Shown here: positions 8,527 to 17,039 of the stretch, one piece after another
How positions within the stretch are numbered: the stretch's first letter is position 1
Layout of the letters: each line of letters opens with the position of its first letter
Assembly: GCA_038255145.1 (NCBI GenBank)
Contig: JBBSLP010000021.1
Span: 12,231-76,230, forward strand
Length of the DNA: 64,000 bases
Source of the DNA: WHTX01 sp038255145
GTDB lineage: Bacteria > Actinomycetota > Acidimicrobiia > Acidimicrobiales > CAIXPF01
Direction of reading: 5' to 3'
Program-made: the position numbers and the translations under genes
The notes under the pieces: generated by a model
The model's input: only the letters and a program-made list of their open reading frames with translations
What the model was told of the DNA's origin: nothing
Database searches by the model: none

Positions 8527-10944
8527 TCAGCGGTTGGGCTCACCGCCCAGGGCGGCCGAGGCCCGCAGGGCGGCGATGCGCTCGGGCCCGTAACCGAGCA
8601 GGTCAGCGAGCACGGCGTCGGTGTGCTGGCCCATGGTGGGGACGTGGCTGGGTCGGGGTGGGGTGCGGGTCAGCTCGATCCGGGTGCGCTCGACGAGGCG
8701 GTCGGGTCGGCCCTGGTGGGTGACGGTGACGACGTGGTCGAGGTGGGTCAGCTGGGCGTCCTCGGGGAAGCCGGCGTGCACCACGGCGTGGGCGGGCACG
8801 CCCACGGCCTGGAGCTCGGCCTCGGCCTGCGCCGGGGCCCGACCGCAGGTCCACGCGGTGATGGCGGCGTCGATCTCGGCCCCTCGGACCCGTCGGCCGT
8901 CCACGGTGGCCAGGTCGGGGTCCTCGCCCAGGTCGGGGCGGCCCATGGCCCACGTCAGGGCCTGCCAGTCGTGCTCGTCGCGCACGGCGATGGCCACCCA
9001 CTCGTCGTCGCCGTCGGCCCCGAATATGCCGTGGGGGGCCATGGTCGGGTCGTCGTTGCCCAGGCGGTCCCAGTCGGTGCCGTTGAGCTGGTGGTCGACC
9101 AGGGCCGGGGTCATGTAGTGCAACGACGCCTCGATCTGGGACTGGTCGAGGTACACGCCCTCACCGGTGCGGCGGCGGTGCTCGAGGGCGGCCAGCAGGG
9201 CGGCCGTGCTGATGCGGGGGGAGCAGGCGTCGGTGTAGGCGCCGTAGGGACCGGAGGGGGGCTGGTCGGGCCAGCCCGTGGGCTGGACCATGCCGCCGAT
9301 GGCCGCTCCCATGGTGCCGTAACCGGCCACCAGCGCGTAGGGCCCGCTCTGCCCGAACAGGCACGAGCTCAACATGATGAGGTCGGGCTTGACCTTCTTC
9401 AGCGACGCGTGGTCGAGCCCCCACGCCTTCATGGCCTTGGGTGAGAACGACTCGGTCACGATGTCGGCCCACTGCACCAGGTCGAGGAGCACCGCCCTGG
9501 CCTCGGGGTTGTTGGGGTCGAGGGTGATGCTCAGCTTGCCGGCGTTGATGGCGCCGAAGGCGGCCGACGTCTCCCGGCCCGCCTTGCCGTCGTAGTAGGG
9601 GGCGAGCAGGCGAACGGTGTCGATCCGGGCCGCGTTCTCCACCCGCACCACGGTGGCCCCGTACTGGGCCAGCACCCCCGTCGAGCTGGGCCCGGCCATC
9701 ACCCACATCATGTCCAGCACCGTCACCCCGGCCAGCGGCGCGTCAGCCGCGTCGTCGTCGACCGCGGGTCGGGGCCCGGGACGGACGGCGGGCTGGCGGA
9801 CCTCGGCCAACACCTCGTCGGTGTGCTGGCCCACCACGGGGGCGGCGGTCGACGCCTGGGCCGGGCGGGGGGCGCCCCGCACGAGGTGGCCGGGGAGGCG
9901 CAACCGGGCACCACTGGCCGTGGCCTCCTCGGACCAGAAGTCGCGCTCGGCCAGTTGCGGGCTGTCGAGCGAGTCGGCGAACGTGGACACGGGCACGAGC
10001 AGCAGGCGACGGTCGAGGGCCGCAGCCATGAGGTCGGCCTTGGTGCGGGCGGCCAGGAAGGCGGCCACGGCGTCGACCAGGCGCGCCATGTCGGTGTTGG
10101 GCTGCTCGCCGCCGCGCACGGCGCGGACGTGCACGACCCAGTCCGTCGTGGCCAGGTCGTCGTCGATGGCACCCTCCTCGACCATGAAGGCGATGAGGCG
10201 TTGGAGGAAGGGTCGGTTGACCCCGTCGAGGGCCAGGGTCAGGGACACGAAGCCGTCGGCGCACGGCCACACGAAGGGGAACGTCACCCCGCTCATCTCG
10301 AAGCCGCTGCCGCTGCGACGCACCCGCTTGTGACCGATGCGCTCGGCCTGGGTCAGGAAGAACGACGTCAGGTTCTTGGCCCGCTGGGCCGACACCTCGA
10401 CCCGCTGGCCCCGACCCGACCGGCGGGCCTCGGCCAGGGCGATGAGGGTGCCGCCGGCGGCCTCGGCCCCGGCATGGGCGAAGGCGGTCGTGCCCGAGGT
10501 GCGCAACGGGGGCCGGTCGGCGGGCCCACACAGGTCCACCGCCCCCGAGGCCGCCTGCACGATGAGGTCGGTGGCCGCGTAGCCCGCCTTGGGCCCGTGG
10601 GAGCCGAAGGCGGTGATGGACACCCACACCAGGGCCGGGTTGAGCTCGGACAGCTGGTCGTAGCCCAGGCCCCGGGCCTCCCAGGTGCCGGGATCGGCCG
10701 ATTCGACGAGGGCGTCGGCGCTGCGCACCAGGTCGAGGAACCGCTGGCGGTCCGCCAGGTCGTCGAGGTCGAGGGCCACGCTGCGGCTGCCGCCCGTGTA
10801 GGCCAGCCAGGTGGTCGAACGCTCGGTGTCGGCGGCGCCGGGTGGTTCGACGTGCACGACGTCGGCGCCGAGTTGGCCGAGCACGTGGCCGCAGAACAGG
10901 CCGCGCTCGTCGGACAGATCGAGCACGCGGTAACAGGACAGCAT
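8527..10944 (-). CDS. CaiB/BaiF (family III) CoA transferase, two-domain fusion
   Basis: 805 residues from the ATG at 10944, which has GGGGGG upstream on the coding strand; the open frame further upstream is not conserved sequence. Two family III CoA-transferase units are fused. The first (about 1-385) has LGADVVHVEPPG and YAATDLIVQAASG. The second (about 405-805) has LDMMWVMAGPSSTGVLAQYGATVVRVE, YGTMGAAIGGM and LDQSQIEASLHYM. Such enzymes swap CoA between carboxylic acids such as carnitine, oxalate/formate or (aryl)succinates. Fused pairs are known in Actinobacteria. The stop lies 3 bp from the convergent ligD-like gene. Substrate unknown. Confidence 0.9.
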   Translation of the reverse strand: MLSCYRVLDLSDERGLFCGHVLGQLGADVVHVEPPGAADTERSTTWLAYTGGSRSVALDLDDLADRQRFLDLVRSADALVESADPGTWEARGLGYDQLSELNPALVWVSITAFGSHGPKAGYAATDLIVQAASGAVDLCGPADRPPLRTSGTTAFAHAGAEAAGGTLIALAEARRSGRGQRVEVSAQRAKNLTSFFLTQAERIGHKRVRRSGSGFEMSGVTFPFVWPCADGFVSLTLALDGVNRPFLQRLIAFMVEEGAIDDDLATTDWVVHVRAVRGGEQPNTDMARLVDAVAAFLAARTKADLMAAALDRRLLLVPVSTFADSLDSPQLAERDFWSEEATASGARLRLPGHLVRGAPRPAQASTAAPVVGQHTDEVLAEVRQPAVRPGPRPAVDDDAADAPLAGVTVLDMMWVMAGPSSTGVLAQYGATVVRVENAARIDTVRLLAPYYDGKAGRETSAAFGAINAGKLSITLDPNNPEARAVLLDLVQWADIVTESFSPKAMKAWGLDHASLKKVKPDLIMLSSCLFGQSGPYALVAGYGTMGAAIGGMVQPTGWPDQPPSGPYGAYTDACSPRISTAALLAALEHRRRTGEGVYLDQSQIEASLHYMTPALVDHQLNGTDWDRLGNDDPTMAPHGIFGADGDDEWVAIAVRDEHDWQALTWAMGRPDLGEDPDLATVDGRRVRGAEIDAAITAWTCGRAPAQAEAELQAVGVPAHAVVHAGFPEDAQLTHLDHVVTVTHQGRPDRLVERTRIELTRTPPRPSHVPTMGQHTDAVLADLLGYGPERIAALRASAALGGEPNR

Positions 10945-11049
10945 GGCGGCAACCCCCCGGTGCCTGGCGGCCCCCACCCCCAGGCGCTCCGCAGCGTAGG
11001 TCGCCCCGCGCCCCGCCGCTCCGGTGCCGGCACGCAGATCGATCCTCCT

Positions 11050-11065
11050 ACTGTGGTAGTACAGT
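11050..11065. promoter_or_regulatory. Candidate autoregulatory operator of the vapBC-type pair
   Basis: The inverted repeat ACTGT-GGTAGT-ACAGT lies 7 bp before the antitoxin GTG in a locally AT-richer stretch. This is the usual place where ribbon-helix-helix antitoxin-toxin complexes bind. Inferred from position and symmetry. Confidence 0.5.
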
Positions 11066-11071
11066 TCGGCT

Positions 11072-11338
11072 GTGCCCCGCGGCAACCCGTCACCGAAGCT
11101 GGCCATCACCGTTGATCCTGAGGTCCACAACGGCATCGTGCGGGCTGCCCAGGAGGATGGCGTCAGCGTCTCGGCCTGGTTGACCGAGGCCGCCCGTCGT
11201 GCGTTGCTCATCAGGGACGGGCTCGCCGCCGTCGCCGAGTGGGAGGTGGAAGCGGGGCCGCTGACCGCCGCCGAGCGGGCCGCGGCGCGACGGGCGGTCG
11301 CCGAAGAGATGGCCGCTCGCGTCCGGCGCACGGCGTGA
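11072..11338 (+). CDS. VapB-like (ribbon-helix-helix) antitoxin
   Basis: 88 residues from a GTG start. The N-terminus PKLAITVDPEVHNGIVRAAQ followed by SVSAWLTEAARRAL (residues about 8-46) has the strand-helix-helix pattern of a ribbon-helix-helix DNA-binding domain. The charged alanine-rich tail (about 50-88) would wrap the toxin. The stop overlaps the start of the PIN-domain gene by four bases, the classic coupled antitoxin-toxin order. Its job would be to neutralise the toxin and repress the operon through the inverted repeat at 11050. Confidence 0.85.
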   Translation: MPRGNPSPKLAITVDPEVHNGIVRAAQEDGVSVSAWLTEAARRALLIRDGLAAVAEWEVEAGPLTAAERAAARRAVAEEMAARVRRTA

Positions 11339-11712
11339 CCATCGTCTACGACGCTGGAGCGCTGATCGCCGCAGATCGCAGCGACCGCCGCACCTGGGCC
11401 CAGCACGAGGCCAGGCTCGAGGCGGGGATCGTGCCGTTGACCACCGCTCCGGTCGTCGCCCAGGCCAGCTGCTCCACCCGACAGGTGTTGTTGCGCCGGT
11501 TCCTGCGGGGGTGCGACATCGTCGAGTTCGGTCGGGCCGACGCCCACGATGTCGGCGCGCTGCTGGCCCGGGCAGGGACCTCCGACGTCGTCGATGCCCA
11601 CGTCGTACTCACCGCTGCCCACCACCGGCGCGCCGTGCTCACCGGCGATCCCGACGATCTCCGGCTGCTGTCCCAGCACCTGCCCCGACCGATCGACGTG
11701 CGCACCGTGTGA
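11335..11712 (+). CDS. VapC-like PIN-domain toxin ribonuclease
   Basis: 125 residues from the GTG at 11335, overlapping the antitoxin stop (GTGA). The PIN fold is clear: VYDAGALIAAD with Asp6, TSDVVDAHVV with Asp84 and Asp88, and TGDPDDL with Asp105, which together form the Mg-binding acidic site. VapC toxins cleave tRNA or rRNA. The second acidic position usually found near residue 40 is not obvious here (the region reads APVVAQASCST), as in several actinobacterial PIN proteins. The longer upstream reading frame is rejected because it runs through the antitoxin. Confidence 0.88.
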   Translation: MTIVYDAGALIAADRSDRRTWAQHEARLEAGIVPLTTAPVVAQASCSTRQVLLRRFLRGCDIVEFGRADAHDVGALLARAGTSDVVDAHVVLTAAHHRRAVLTGDPDDLRLLSQHLPRPIDVRTV

Positions 11713-11745
11713 CCAGCCCGCTCTCGGGCCACGAATGGGCGCCGC

Positions 11746-12207
11746 CTACGAGGGGACCGCAGCCCGGCGGCGTTCGACGGCGGCCTTGATGTTGGCCAGG
11801 CAGACGGCAGCTTCGTCGTCGATGCGGGCCACGACCTCGTCTGTCGGGGCCTTGGGGCGGGCGGGGTTGACGATCGTGCGGGTGTAGCGGGTGCCCGTCG
11901 GCGTCGCCACACAGGTGTAGCGGGCCTCTATGCGGCCGATGAAGGTGGTCTCGGTCCACGCCTCCCAGCTCGTGGGGTGCTCCCGCCCGCTGACGTGCCA
12001 GTCGAGCTGGACCTCGCCCCGGCTGGTGCCCCAACGCTCGGTGAAGCGCTCACCGGCCTGCAACGGGCGGTCGGGGCTGTCGATGTCGTGGGTGGCCGGC
12101 ATCCACTCCCGCCACGTCTGGGGGTTGGACACGTAGTCGAGCACCTCGGCCGGAGCGGCCTCGATCTCGATGTCGTGGCTGCGTTCGAAGCGCACCGTCT
12201 CGCTCAC
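11746..12207 (-). CDS. SRPBCC (polyketide cyclase/START-like) family protein
   Basis: 153 residues from the GTG at 12207, which has GGAGGTGGAG just upstream on the coding strand. The sequence follows the START-like pattern: SHDIEIEAAPAEVLDYVSNPQTWREWMP, a central beta sheet (QLDWHVSGREHPTSWEAW, ARYTCVATPTGTRYTRTIV) and a long C-terminal helix (AAVCLANIKAAVERRR). These helix-grip proteins bind hydrophobic ligands; the ligand is unknown. It lies just after an LLM oxidoreductase on the same strand, separated by a 15-bp tandem duplication, and they may be co-transcribed. Confidence 0.85.
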   Translation of the reverse strand: MSETVRFERSHDIEIEAAPAEVLDYVSNPQTWREWMPATHDIDSPDRPLQAGERFTERWGTSRGEVQLDWHVSGREHPTSWEAWTETTFIGRIEARYTCVATPTGTRYTRTIVNPARPKAPTDEVVARIDDEAAVCLANIKAAVERRRAAVPS

Positions 12208-12220
12208 CGCTCCACCTCCG

Positions 12221-12250
12221 TCATCAGGGCAGGCATCATCAGGGCAGGCA
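12221..12250 (+). repeat. 15-bp perfect tandem duplication
   Basis: TCATCAGGGCAGGCA is repeated twice with no gap in the 53-bp spacer between the LLM and SRPBCC genes. It is a recent slippage-type duplication, possibly altering spacing upstream of the SRPBCC ribosome-binding site. Confidence 0.95.
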
Positions 12251-12260
12251 CTCGCTGAGG

Positions 12261-13286
12261 TCAGGCCAACGCCGCTCGCACCCGGGGCACGACCTCGAGG
12301 GCGAAGCGCTCGAGCGACGCGTTCATGGCCGAGGGCGGCAGACCCGGCGGCCCGCCCCAGGTCACCACATCGGTCAGGCCGTGGTCGCCCATCAATGTGG
12401 TCAGCTCGGCCACGCAGTGGTCGACGTCGCCCACCGTCCACTGCAGCGGGTTCAGGGGGATGGGCACCCGGGGCCCGTCACCCCGGCCCATGTTGTCGGC
12501 GGCCGACTTGATCAGCCCCACGTACACCTGGCGCCGGTAGCGCTCGGCCGCCTGCACGGGGGGCCAGTCCCGCTCGACGTCGTCGGTGACGAACACGCCG
12601 CGGATCACGCCCACCCGCTTGGCCGCGGGGTTGCGACCGTCGGCCCGCAGCCGCTCCTGCCAGGGGTCGAGCACCACGTCCCGAGCGCCCTGGGGCAGCA
12701 GGTGGGTGTCGAAGCGGGCGGCCCGCTCGGCCCCGGCCCGGCTGGTGGCGGCCACCCACAGCGGTGGCCCGCCGGGCTGCACGGGGTCGGGGGTGACCCG
12801 CAGGTCCCGGAACGACCAGCGCTTGCCCTCGAAGGTGAAGGCCTCGCCCGACCACGCCAGGCGCAGGATCTCGAGGGCCTCCTCGGTCAGCGACACCCGC
12901 CGCGACCGGGGGATGCCGAAACCGTCGAACTCGTGGGCGGCGTAGCCCATGCCCGCACCGAGCTCCATGCGCCCGTTCGAGATGTTGTCGAGGATGGCCA
13001 GGTCCTCCGCCAGCCGCACCGGGTGGCGGAAGGGCATGAGGCAGATGTCGGTGGAGAAGCGCATGGTCGTCGTGCGGGCCGCGGCCGCCGCGGCCACGGG
13101 CACGAAGTTGGGCAGGTAGCCGTCGTCGATGAAGTGGTGCTCGGTGAACCAGCAGAGGTCCAGGCCCCACTGCTCGGCCAGCTCGATCTGCTCGAAGGTC
13201 TCGGCGTAGACCCGGGGCATGGGCACGTCGCTGCCCGGGGGGCAACGGAAGTCGTGCACGACGCCGAAGCGGAGGGGGAGACCCAT
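12261..13286 (-). CDS. LLM-class F420/flavin-dependent oxidoreductase
   Basis: A 341-residue luciferase-like protein. The start at 13286 gives the family N-terminus GLPLRFGVVHDF. Landmarks are CWFTEHHFIDDGYLPN, MRFSTDICLMPFRHPVRLAEDLA, NGRMELGAGMGY (phosphate-binding region of the cofactor) and the C-terminal TDVVTWGGPPG. It resembles bacterial alkane/F420-dependent monooxygenases of the LLM class. A hydride-transfer or monooxygenase role in catabolism is likely; the substrate is unknown. It is divergent from the broken amidase at 13352. Confidence 0.9.
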   Translation of the reverse strand: MGLPLRFGVVHDFRCPPGSDVPMPRVYAETFEQIELAEQWGLDLCWFTEHHFIDDGYLPNFVPVAAAAAARTTTMRFSTDICLMPFRHPVRLAEDLAILDNISNGRMELGAGMGYAAHEFDGFGIPRSRRVSLTEEALEILRLAWSGEAFTFEGKRWSFRDLRVTPDPVQPGGPPLWVAATSRAGAERAARFDTHLLPQGARDVVLDPWQERLRADGRNPAAKRVGVIRGVFVTDDVERDWPPVQAAERYRRQVYVGLIKSAADNMGRGDGPRVPIPLNPLQWTVGDVDHCVAELTTLMGDHGLTDVVTWGGPPGLPPSAMNASLERFALEVVPRVRAALA

Positions 13287-13351
13287 CGACGTGACCGTAG
13301 TCCCACCCCGGTGCGACCGTCCGAGGATGGCGGCCGACGGCAGCGGCGTCG

Positions 13352-14307
13352 ATGATCGCGACCATGACCCCGGGATCGCACCAGGACGCCATGGCGGTGT
13401 TGGCCGAGTTGGCCCGGGGGGAGGTCTCGGCCACCGAGGTGGTGACCGAGCGGCTGGCCGCCCTGCACGAGCTGCACGGGCGCACCGGTGCCGTGGCCGC
13501 CTTCGACGACGATCGGGCCAGGGCCGATGCCGCCGAGCTCGACCGGGCCTTCATCGAGCGGGGCCCCGTCGGCCCCTTCCACGGGTTGCCCGTCACCATC
13601 AAGGACTGGATCGACGTCGAGGGCTTCCCCTGCGAGGGCCTGACCTCCCCGCCCGTGGGCCGCCGTCCCTCGGCCGACGCCACCGCCGTGGCCCGGTTGC
13701 GCGCCGCCGGCGTGGTGGTGCTGGCCAAGACCCACGCCTGGGGTCCCACCGACCCCGGGCACCGGGTGCGGCACCCGCTCGACCCCGACCGCACCCCTGG
13801 CGGGTCGAGCACCGGCGAAGGGGTGGCCGTGGCCAGCGGTGTCTCCCCCCTGGGACTGGGCAGCGATTCGGGCGGCAGCATCCGCCTGCCGGCGGCGTGG
13901 TGCGGTACCTACGGCTTCAAGCCCACCGCCGGGCTGGTGCCCACCACCGGGCACTTCCCCCGGGTCGGACCGCTGGGCGACGGCCGCACCCAGATCGGTC
14001 CCCTGTGCCGCGACCTCGACCTCGTCGACCTGGTCCTGGCCGTGATCGCCGGGCCCGACGGTCACGACCCCGGTGTGGTCCCCGTGCCCCGGCGCCGCGC
14101 ACCCGAGGCCGACCTGTCCGGGGCCAGCTTCGCCGTGGTCCTCGGTGAGGGCGGCTGGTGGCCGACGCCGGCGGTGGCCTGTCGGTGCCCGCCGGGCTCG
14201 ACGAGGAGGGCCTGCCCGTGGCCGTCCAACTTGTCGCTCGGCGCTGGGAGGACCACCGGGTGCTGGCGGCAGCGGCCCTCCTGTCCACCGGGGCGGGCCC
14301 ACCCTAG
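13352..14307 (+). pseudogene. Amidase-signature enzyme, middle deleted and frameshifted
   Basis: The N-terminal part is good amidase: GLPVTIKDWIDVEG with the catalytic Lys, GGSSTGEGVAVA, and GSDSGGSIRLPAAWCGTYGFKPT with the cis-Ser and nucleophile region. Near 14150 the frame breaks. A second frame then gives the C-terminal family end (LSVPAGLDEEGLPVAVQLVARRWEDHRVLAAAALL) and stops at 14305-14307. About 130-150 residues normally lying between these blocks are absent, and the remaining ends are joined out of frame. Full amidases are about 450-500 residues. An intact homologue is at 24535. A perfect palindrome GGAGGTG-A-CACCTCC begins at the last base of the stop. Confidence 0.88.
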
Positions 14308-14418
14308 GAGGTGACACCTCCGAGGCCCAGCTCGGCCCATCGCCGCCAGACGCGGCGCGACGTCGCCCGGAGACGGTCGGCGCGGGTGGTGACGGTGGCG
14401 GGATGCCATGCTCATGGC

Positions 14419-14999
14419 ATGGCGCAGGGGTTGGACGGGTGGTCGTCAGCAGCGCGGCCGTTGCGCGGTGCCCTGGCCCTGTTGGGCGCTCTCGCCGCGC
14501 TGGTCGCCGGGGTCGAGGTGGCCTGGTTCGCCGGCAGGACTCGGGGTGGATCCCGCGCCTGTTCCCGCTGACGGGGTCGATCTACATCGGTGCCGGGTTG
14601 CTGGCCTGGTCCCGCCGTCCCAGCAACCGCATCGGCCTGATCATGGTGGGCTGCGGGTTCTGCTGGCTGGCCACGTCGCTGCTGAACACCCCCAGCCGCG
14701 CGCTGGTGGCGCTGGGCCTGCTGTTCACCACCGTGCCCATGGCCTTCGTCGTGTGGATGTCGCACGCCTTCCCCTCCGGTCGGCTGCGCTCGCCGGTGTC
14801 GGTGGCCACGGTGGCGGGCGGGTTCGTCGTCGCCGCCGTGCTCCAAGCCCCCCACTACCTGTGGAGCGCGGATGTCGACCCCTACGACGTGCTCACCCTC
14901 GCCGACCGGCCCGCTCTGCTGACCTGGGGCGGGCCACGCCCACCCAGCGCCGGGTCATGGCCCCCCTCTTCGGCTACGGGATCGCGGCCGTCCTGTTCA
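14419..14999 (+). pseudogene. Membrane sensor domain of a histidine kinase, frameshifted and truncated
   Basis: Three frames must be joined. ATG at 14419 gives a first membrane helix (RGALALLGALAALVAGVEVAWFAG). After a shift near 14535 comes LTGSIYIGAGLLAWSRRPSNRIGLIMVGCGFCWLATSLL with further hydrophobic helices. After a second shift near 14940 comes RRVMAPLFGYGIAAVLFI. The RRPSNRIGLIM...GFCW signature is typical of the membrane part of actinobacterial sensor histidine kinases. No HisKA or HATPase domain follows; the sequence ends abruptly at about 15000 against an oppositely oriented lipoprotein stub. It is a dead remnant. Confidence 0.72.
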
Positions 15000-15098
15000 T
15001 CCGGCCGGCACCGAGACCGGCGCTCCTCCGTCGCAGGCCGCGAGCAGGACCGAGGCGGTGACCGCGGTCCCCAGGAGCAGATGGCGGGTGCGATGCAT
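14997..15098 (-). pseudogene. Lipoprotein signal-peptide stub
   Basis: ATG at 15098 on the minus strand opens a 33-residue frame, MHRTRHLLLGTAV then TASVLLAACDGG, a textbook lipobox signal peptide. It stops after 11 more residues exactly where the kinase remnant on the other strand ends. The mature protein is missing. The back-to-back truncation suggests one deletion removed the 3' ends of two convergent genes. Confidence 0.55.
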
Positions 15099-15266
15099 GA
15101 TCGTGGTCGTCCCCGGTCGGCGAGTGGTGTCCGCCCGAATGTGAGCGCGGTCACCGACCGTGCCCATAGACCTGGCTGCATGGTCGAGACCAGCGGGGGA
15201 CAGGTGCTGGCGCCGGACGCCTGGGCGGGCCAGGCTTTCCGTGACGACGACCGAGGAGCGAGAAGC

Positions 15267-15488
15267 GTGCCTGACGAGCTGTTGGAGGTCACCGAGCGCC
15301 AGACCCTGACCCGGGAGGCGGCGGCCGCCCGACTGCGGGACCTGGCCGATCAGCTGGCCAGGAACAACTCGGTCGAGTTCGTGCGGGACGGCGTGCGCTA
15401 CACGGCCAAGGTCCCCAACCAGGTCGAGCTGAAGGTCGAGATCGAGCTGGGCGACGAGAACGAGATCGAGGTCGAGATCAGCTGGTAG
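15267..15488 (+). CDS. Amphi-Trp domain protein
   Basis: 73 residues from a GTG at 15267 preceded by GGAGCGAGAAG. The sequence contains LTREAAAARLRDLADQLARNNSVEF, a basic turn, YTAKVPNQVELKVEIELGDENEIEVEISW. This is the amphi-Trp domain: a helix followed by amphipathic beta strands ending in Trp. Its biochemical role is not established; it is often found beside small chromatin- or stress-type genes. Its last bases overlap the convergent DUF3592 gene by 11 bp. Confidence 0.85.
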   Translation: MPDELLEVTERQTLTREAAAARLRDLADQLARNNSVEFVRDGVRYTAKVPNQVELKVEIELGDENEIEVEISW

Positions 15489-16251
15489 AGCTGCCGGGGC
15501 CGGGCCCGGGCCCCCGGCGGCGCACGCCGACCACGTGGCCACCGCCGGGGGTGGCCAGCACCAGGGTCCTGGCCCCCAGGCCGGCGATCCACACCTCGGG
15601 GGCGAAACCGGGATCGACGCGGCTCAGCCCCAGGGGTTCGACCGTCAGCGGTCCGCCCGGCGTGTCCACGATGACCAGGGTGCGGGCCCGCTGGCGGAGC
15701 CCGGCCGTGCGGGCGTCCCGGGCCAGGCGCGAGCGTACGAACAGCCAGCCCTCGTGTCGCAGGACGTGGGCGATCTGGGCGGCGTGGCGGCCGGCGACCG
15801 CGGCCATGGCCGCCAGCAGCACCCCCAGGATCAGGGGCGGGGCCACGGGCACCCCGCGACGCTGGGGCGGCACCCCGACCAGCTCGACCCGGCCCGGGTC
15901 AGCCGGGTCGTAGACCACGTCCACGGCCTGGCCCGCGGTGTAGGCGTCCACGGCGCCGCCGACGTCCACCGTGGCCTGGCGGCTCTGACCGGCCGCCTCG
16001 AAGCTGACCTCCACCGGTCCGTCGGCCAGCCGGGCCCGACCGAAGGGGGTGTTGTCGACGGAGACGACGGTGGCCGGGGCCCGGGTCCCGTCGTGCTGCA
16101 GGGCCGCGGCCCGTGTGTCGGCCCGGCGGGCCATGCCCGCCACCACCAGCACGGCGGCGGCGGCCAGGGCCACCGCGGCCACGATGAGCCAGCGTCGACG
16201 CAGGCTGCGGCGGGTGGCTGGCGTCCTCATGGCAACGGCGAGACCAGCCAT
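15478..16251 (-). CDS. DUF3592-type membrane protein
   Basis: 257 residues (ATG 16251; ATG 16230 is also possible). There is an N-terminal membrane helix (WLIVAAVALAAAAVLVVAGMA, about 28-48), then an extracytoplasmic beta domain (APATVVSVDNTPFG, AVDVVYDPADPGRVEL) typical of DUF3592. A second membrane helix follows (APPLILGVLLAAMAAVAG), then a soluble C-terminal domain with LRHEGWLFVRSRLARD and VIVDTPGGPLTVEPLGLSRVDP. Function is unknown. A damaged tandem copy lies immediately upstream (16262-17030), so this is a recent duplication. Confidence 0.75.
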   Translation of the reverse strand: MAGLAVAMRTPATRRSLRRRWLIVAAVALAAAAVLVVAGMARRADTRAAALQHDGTRAPATVVSVDNTPFGRARLADGPVEVSFEAAGQSRQATVDVGGAVDAYTAGQAVDVVYDPADPGRVELVGVPPQRRGVPVAPPLILGVLLAAMAAVAGRHAAQIAHVLRHEGWLFVRSRLARDARTAGLRQRARTLVIVDTPGGPLTVEPLGLSRVDPGFAPEVWIAGLGARTLVLATPGGGHVVGVRRRGPGPGPGSSTS

Positions 16252-16261
16252 GGGCGGCGTT

Positions 16262-17030
16262 CTACTCGGTCCTGCGGGTGCGGGCGGGCATCGAGCGGCG
16301 ACGGACGGCGACGACGTGGCCACCGCCGGGCGGGGCCAGGACCAGGGTGCGGTGGCGCGTGCCCAGGCCACAGGTCCACAGCTCGGGGGCGAACGAGGGG
16401 TCGACCCGGTTGAGGCCCACGGGTTCGACCATGGGCTCGCCGCCCGGTGTGTCCAGGATGACGCAAGCGCGGGACCGTCCCCGGTAGCCGTCGGTGGCGG
16501 GGTCATCGATCAATCGGGAGCGGACGAACAGCCAGCCCTCGTGACGCAGGGTGCGACGGATCGTGACCGTGCGCCGTCCGGCCACGAGGGCCATGACCGT
16601 CAGCAGGCCCACGGCCAGCGGGTGTTTCGGGCCCCCCACCCCGGGCCGAGGACATGCCCTGGATCTGGGCCCGGGTGGGGTCGCCAGCGTCGTTGACGAT
16701 GCGCACCGGCTGGCCCTGCTGGTAGTCGCTCACCGCCTCGTCGACGTCGATCGAGCTGTGCCGGGCCACGCCGTCGACCTCGAAGTCGACCTCGACCGAT
16801 CCGTAGGCGTAGCGGGCCATGCCCCAGCGCTCGACGGTCAGCCCGACCACGGTGGCGTCGGCGGGGACGCCATGGCGCTGCAGGGCCGAGGCCCGTTCGT
16901 CGACGTGGCGGCCCCAGGGCGCGGCCGAGAAGAAGGCCGCGGCCAGCGGTGGGTCGTCTCCCCTGGCTCGCCTCGACCGGGTCCATCTCCGGGTCCATCT
17001 CCGGGTCCATCCCCGGTCCCATCGCCGCAC
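16262..17030 (-). pseudogene. Second DUF3592-type gene, frameshifted at a C6/G6 run
   Basis: The protein parallels its neighbour at 15478: ASALQRHGVPADATVVGLTVERWG, VRIVNDAGDPTRAQIQG, then a frame change, then LAVGLLTVMALVAGRRTV, LRHEGWLFVRSRLIDD and VILDTPGGEPMVEPVGLNRVDP. The break falls at the six-cytosine run 16632-16637 (plus strand). The N-terminal membrane helix is also missing or out of frame. The 5' end instead holds a 12-bp tandem repeat encoding MDPE units in one frame. It could be a pseudogene, a homopolymer consensus error, or a slippage switch. Confidence 0.75.
16977..17011 (+). repeat. 12-bp tandem repeat, about three copies
   Basis: The unit CCGGGTCCATCT is repeated at 16977, 16989 and 17001, with the last copy ending CC. 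On the minus strand it encodes repeated Met-Asp-Pro-Glu at the head of the damaged DUF3592 copy. Confidence 0.93.
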
Positions 17031-17039
17031 CCAGCTCGT

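Noticed and set aside
16977..17011. 12-bp tandem repeat as a possible CRISPR array
   Set aside because: No spacers, unit too short and contiguous; coding repeat or slippage instead.
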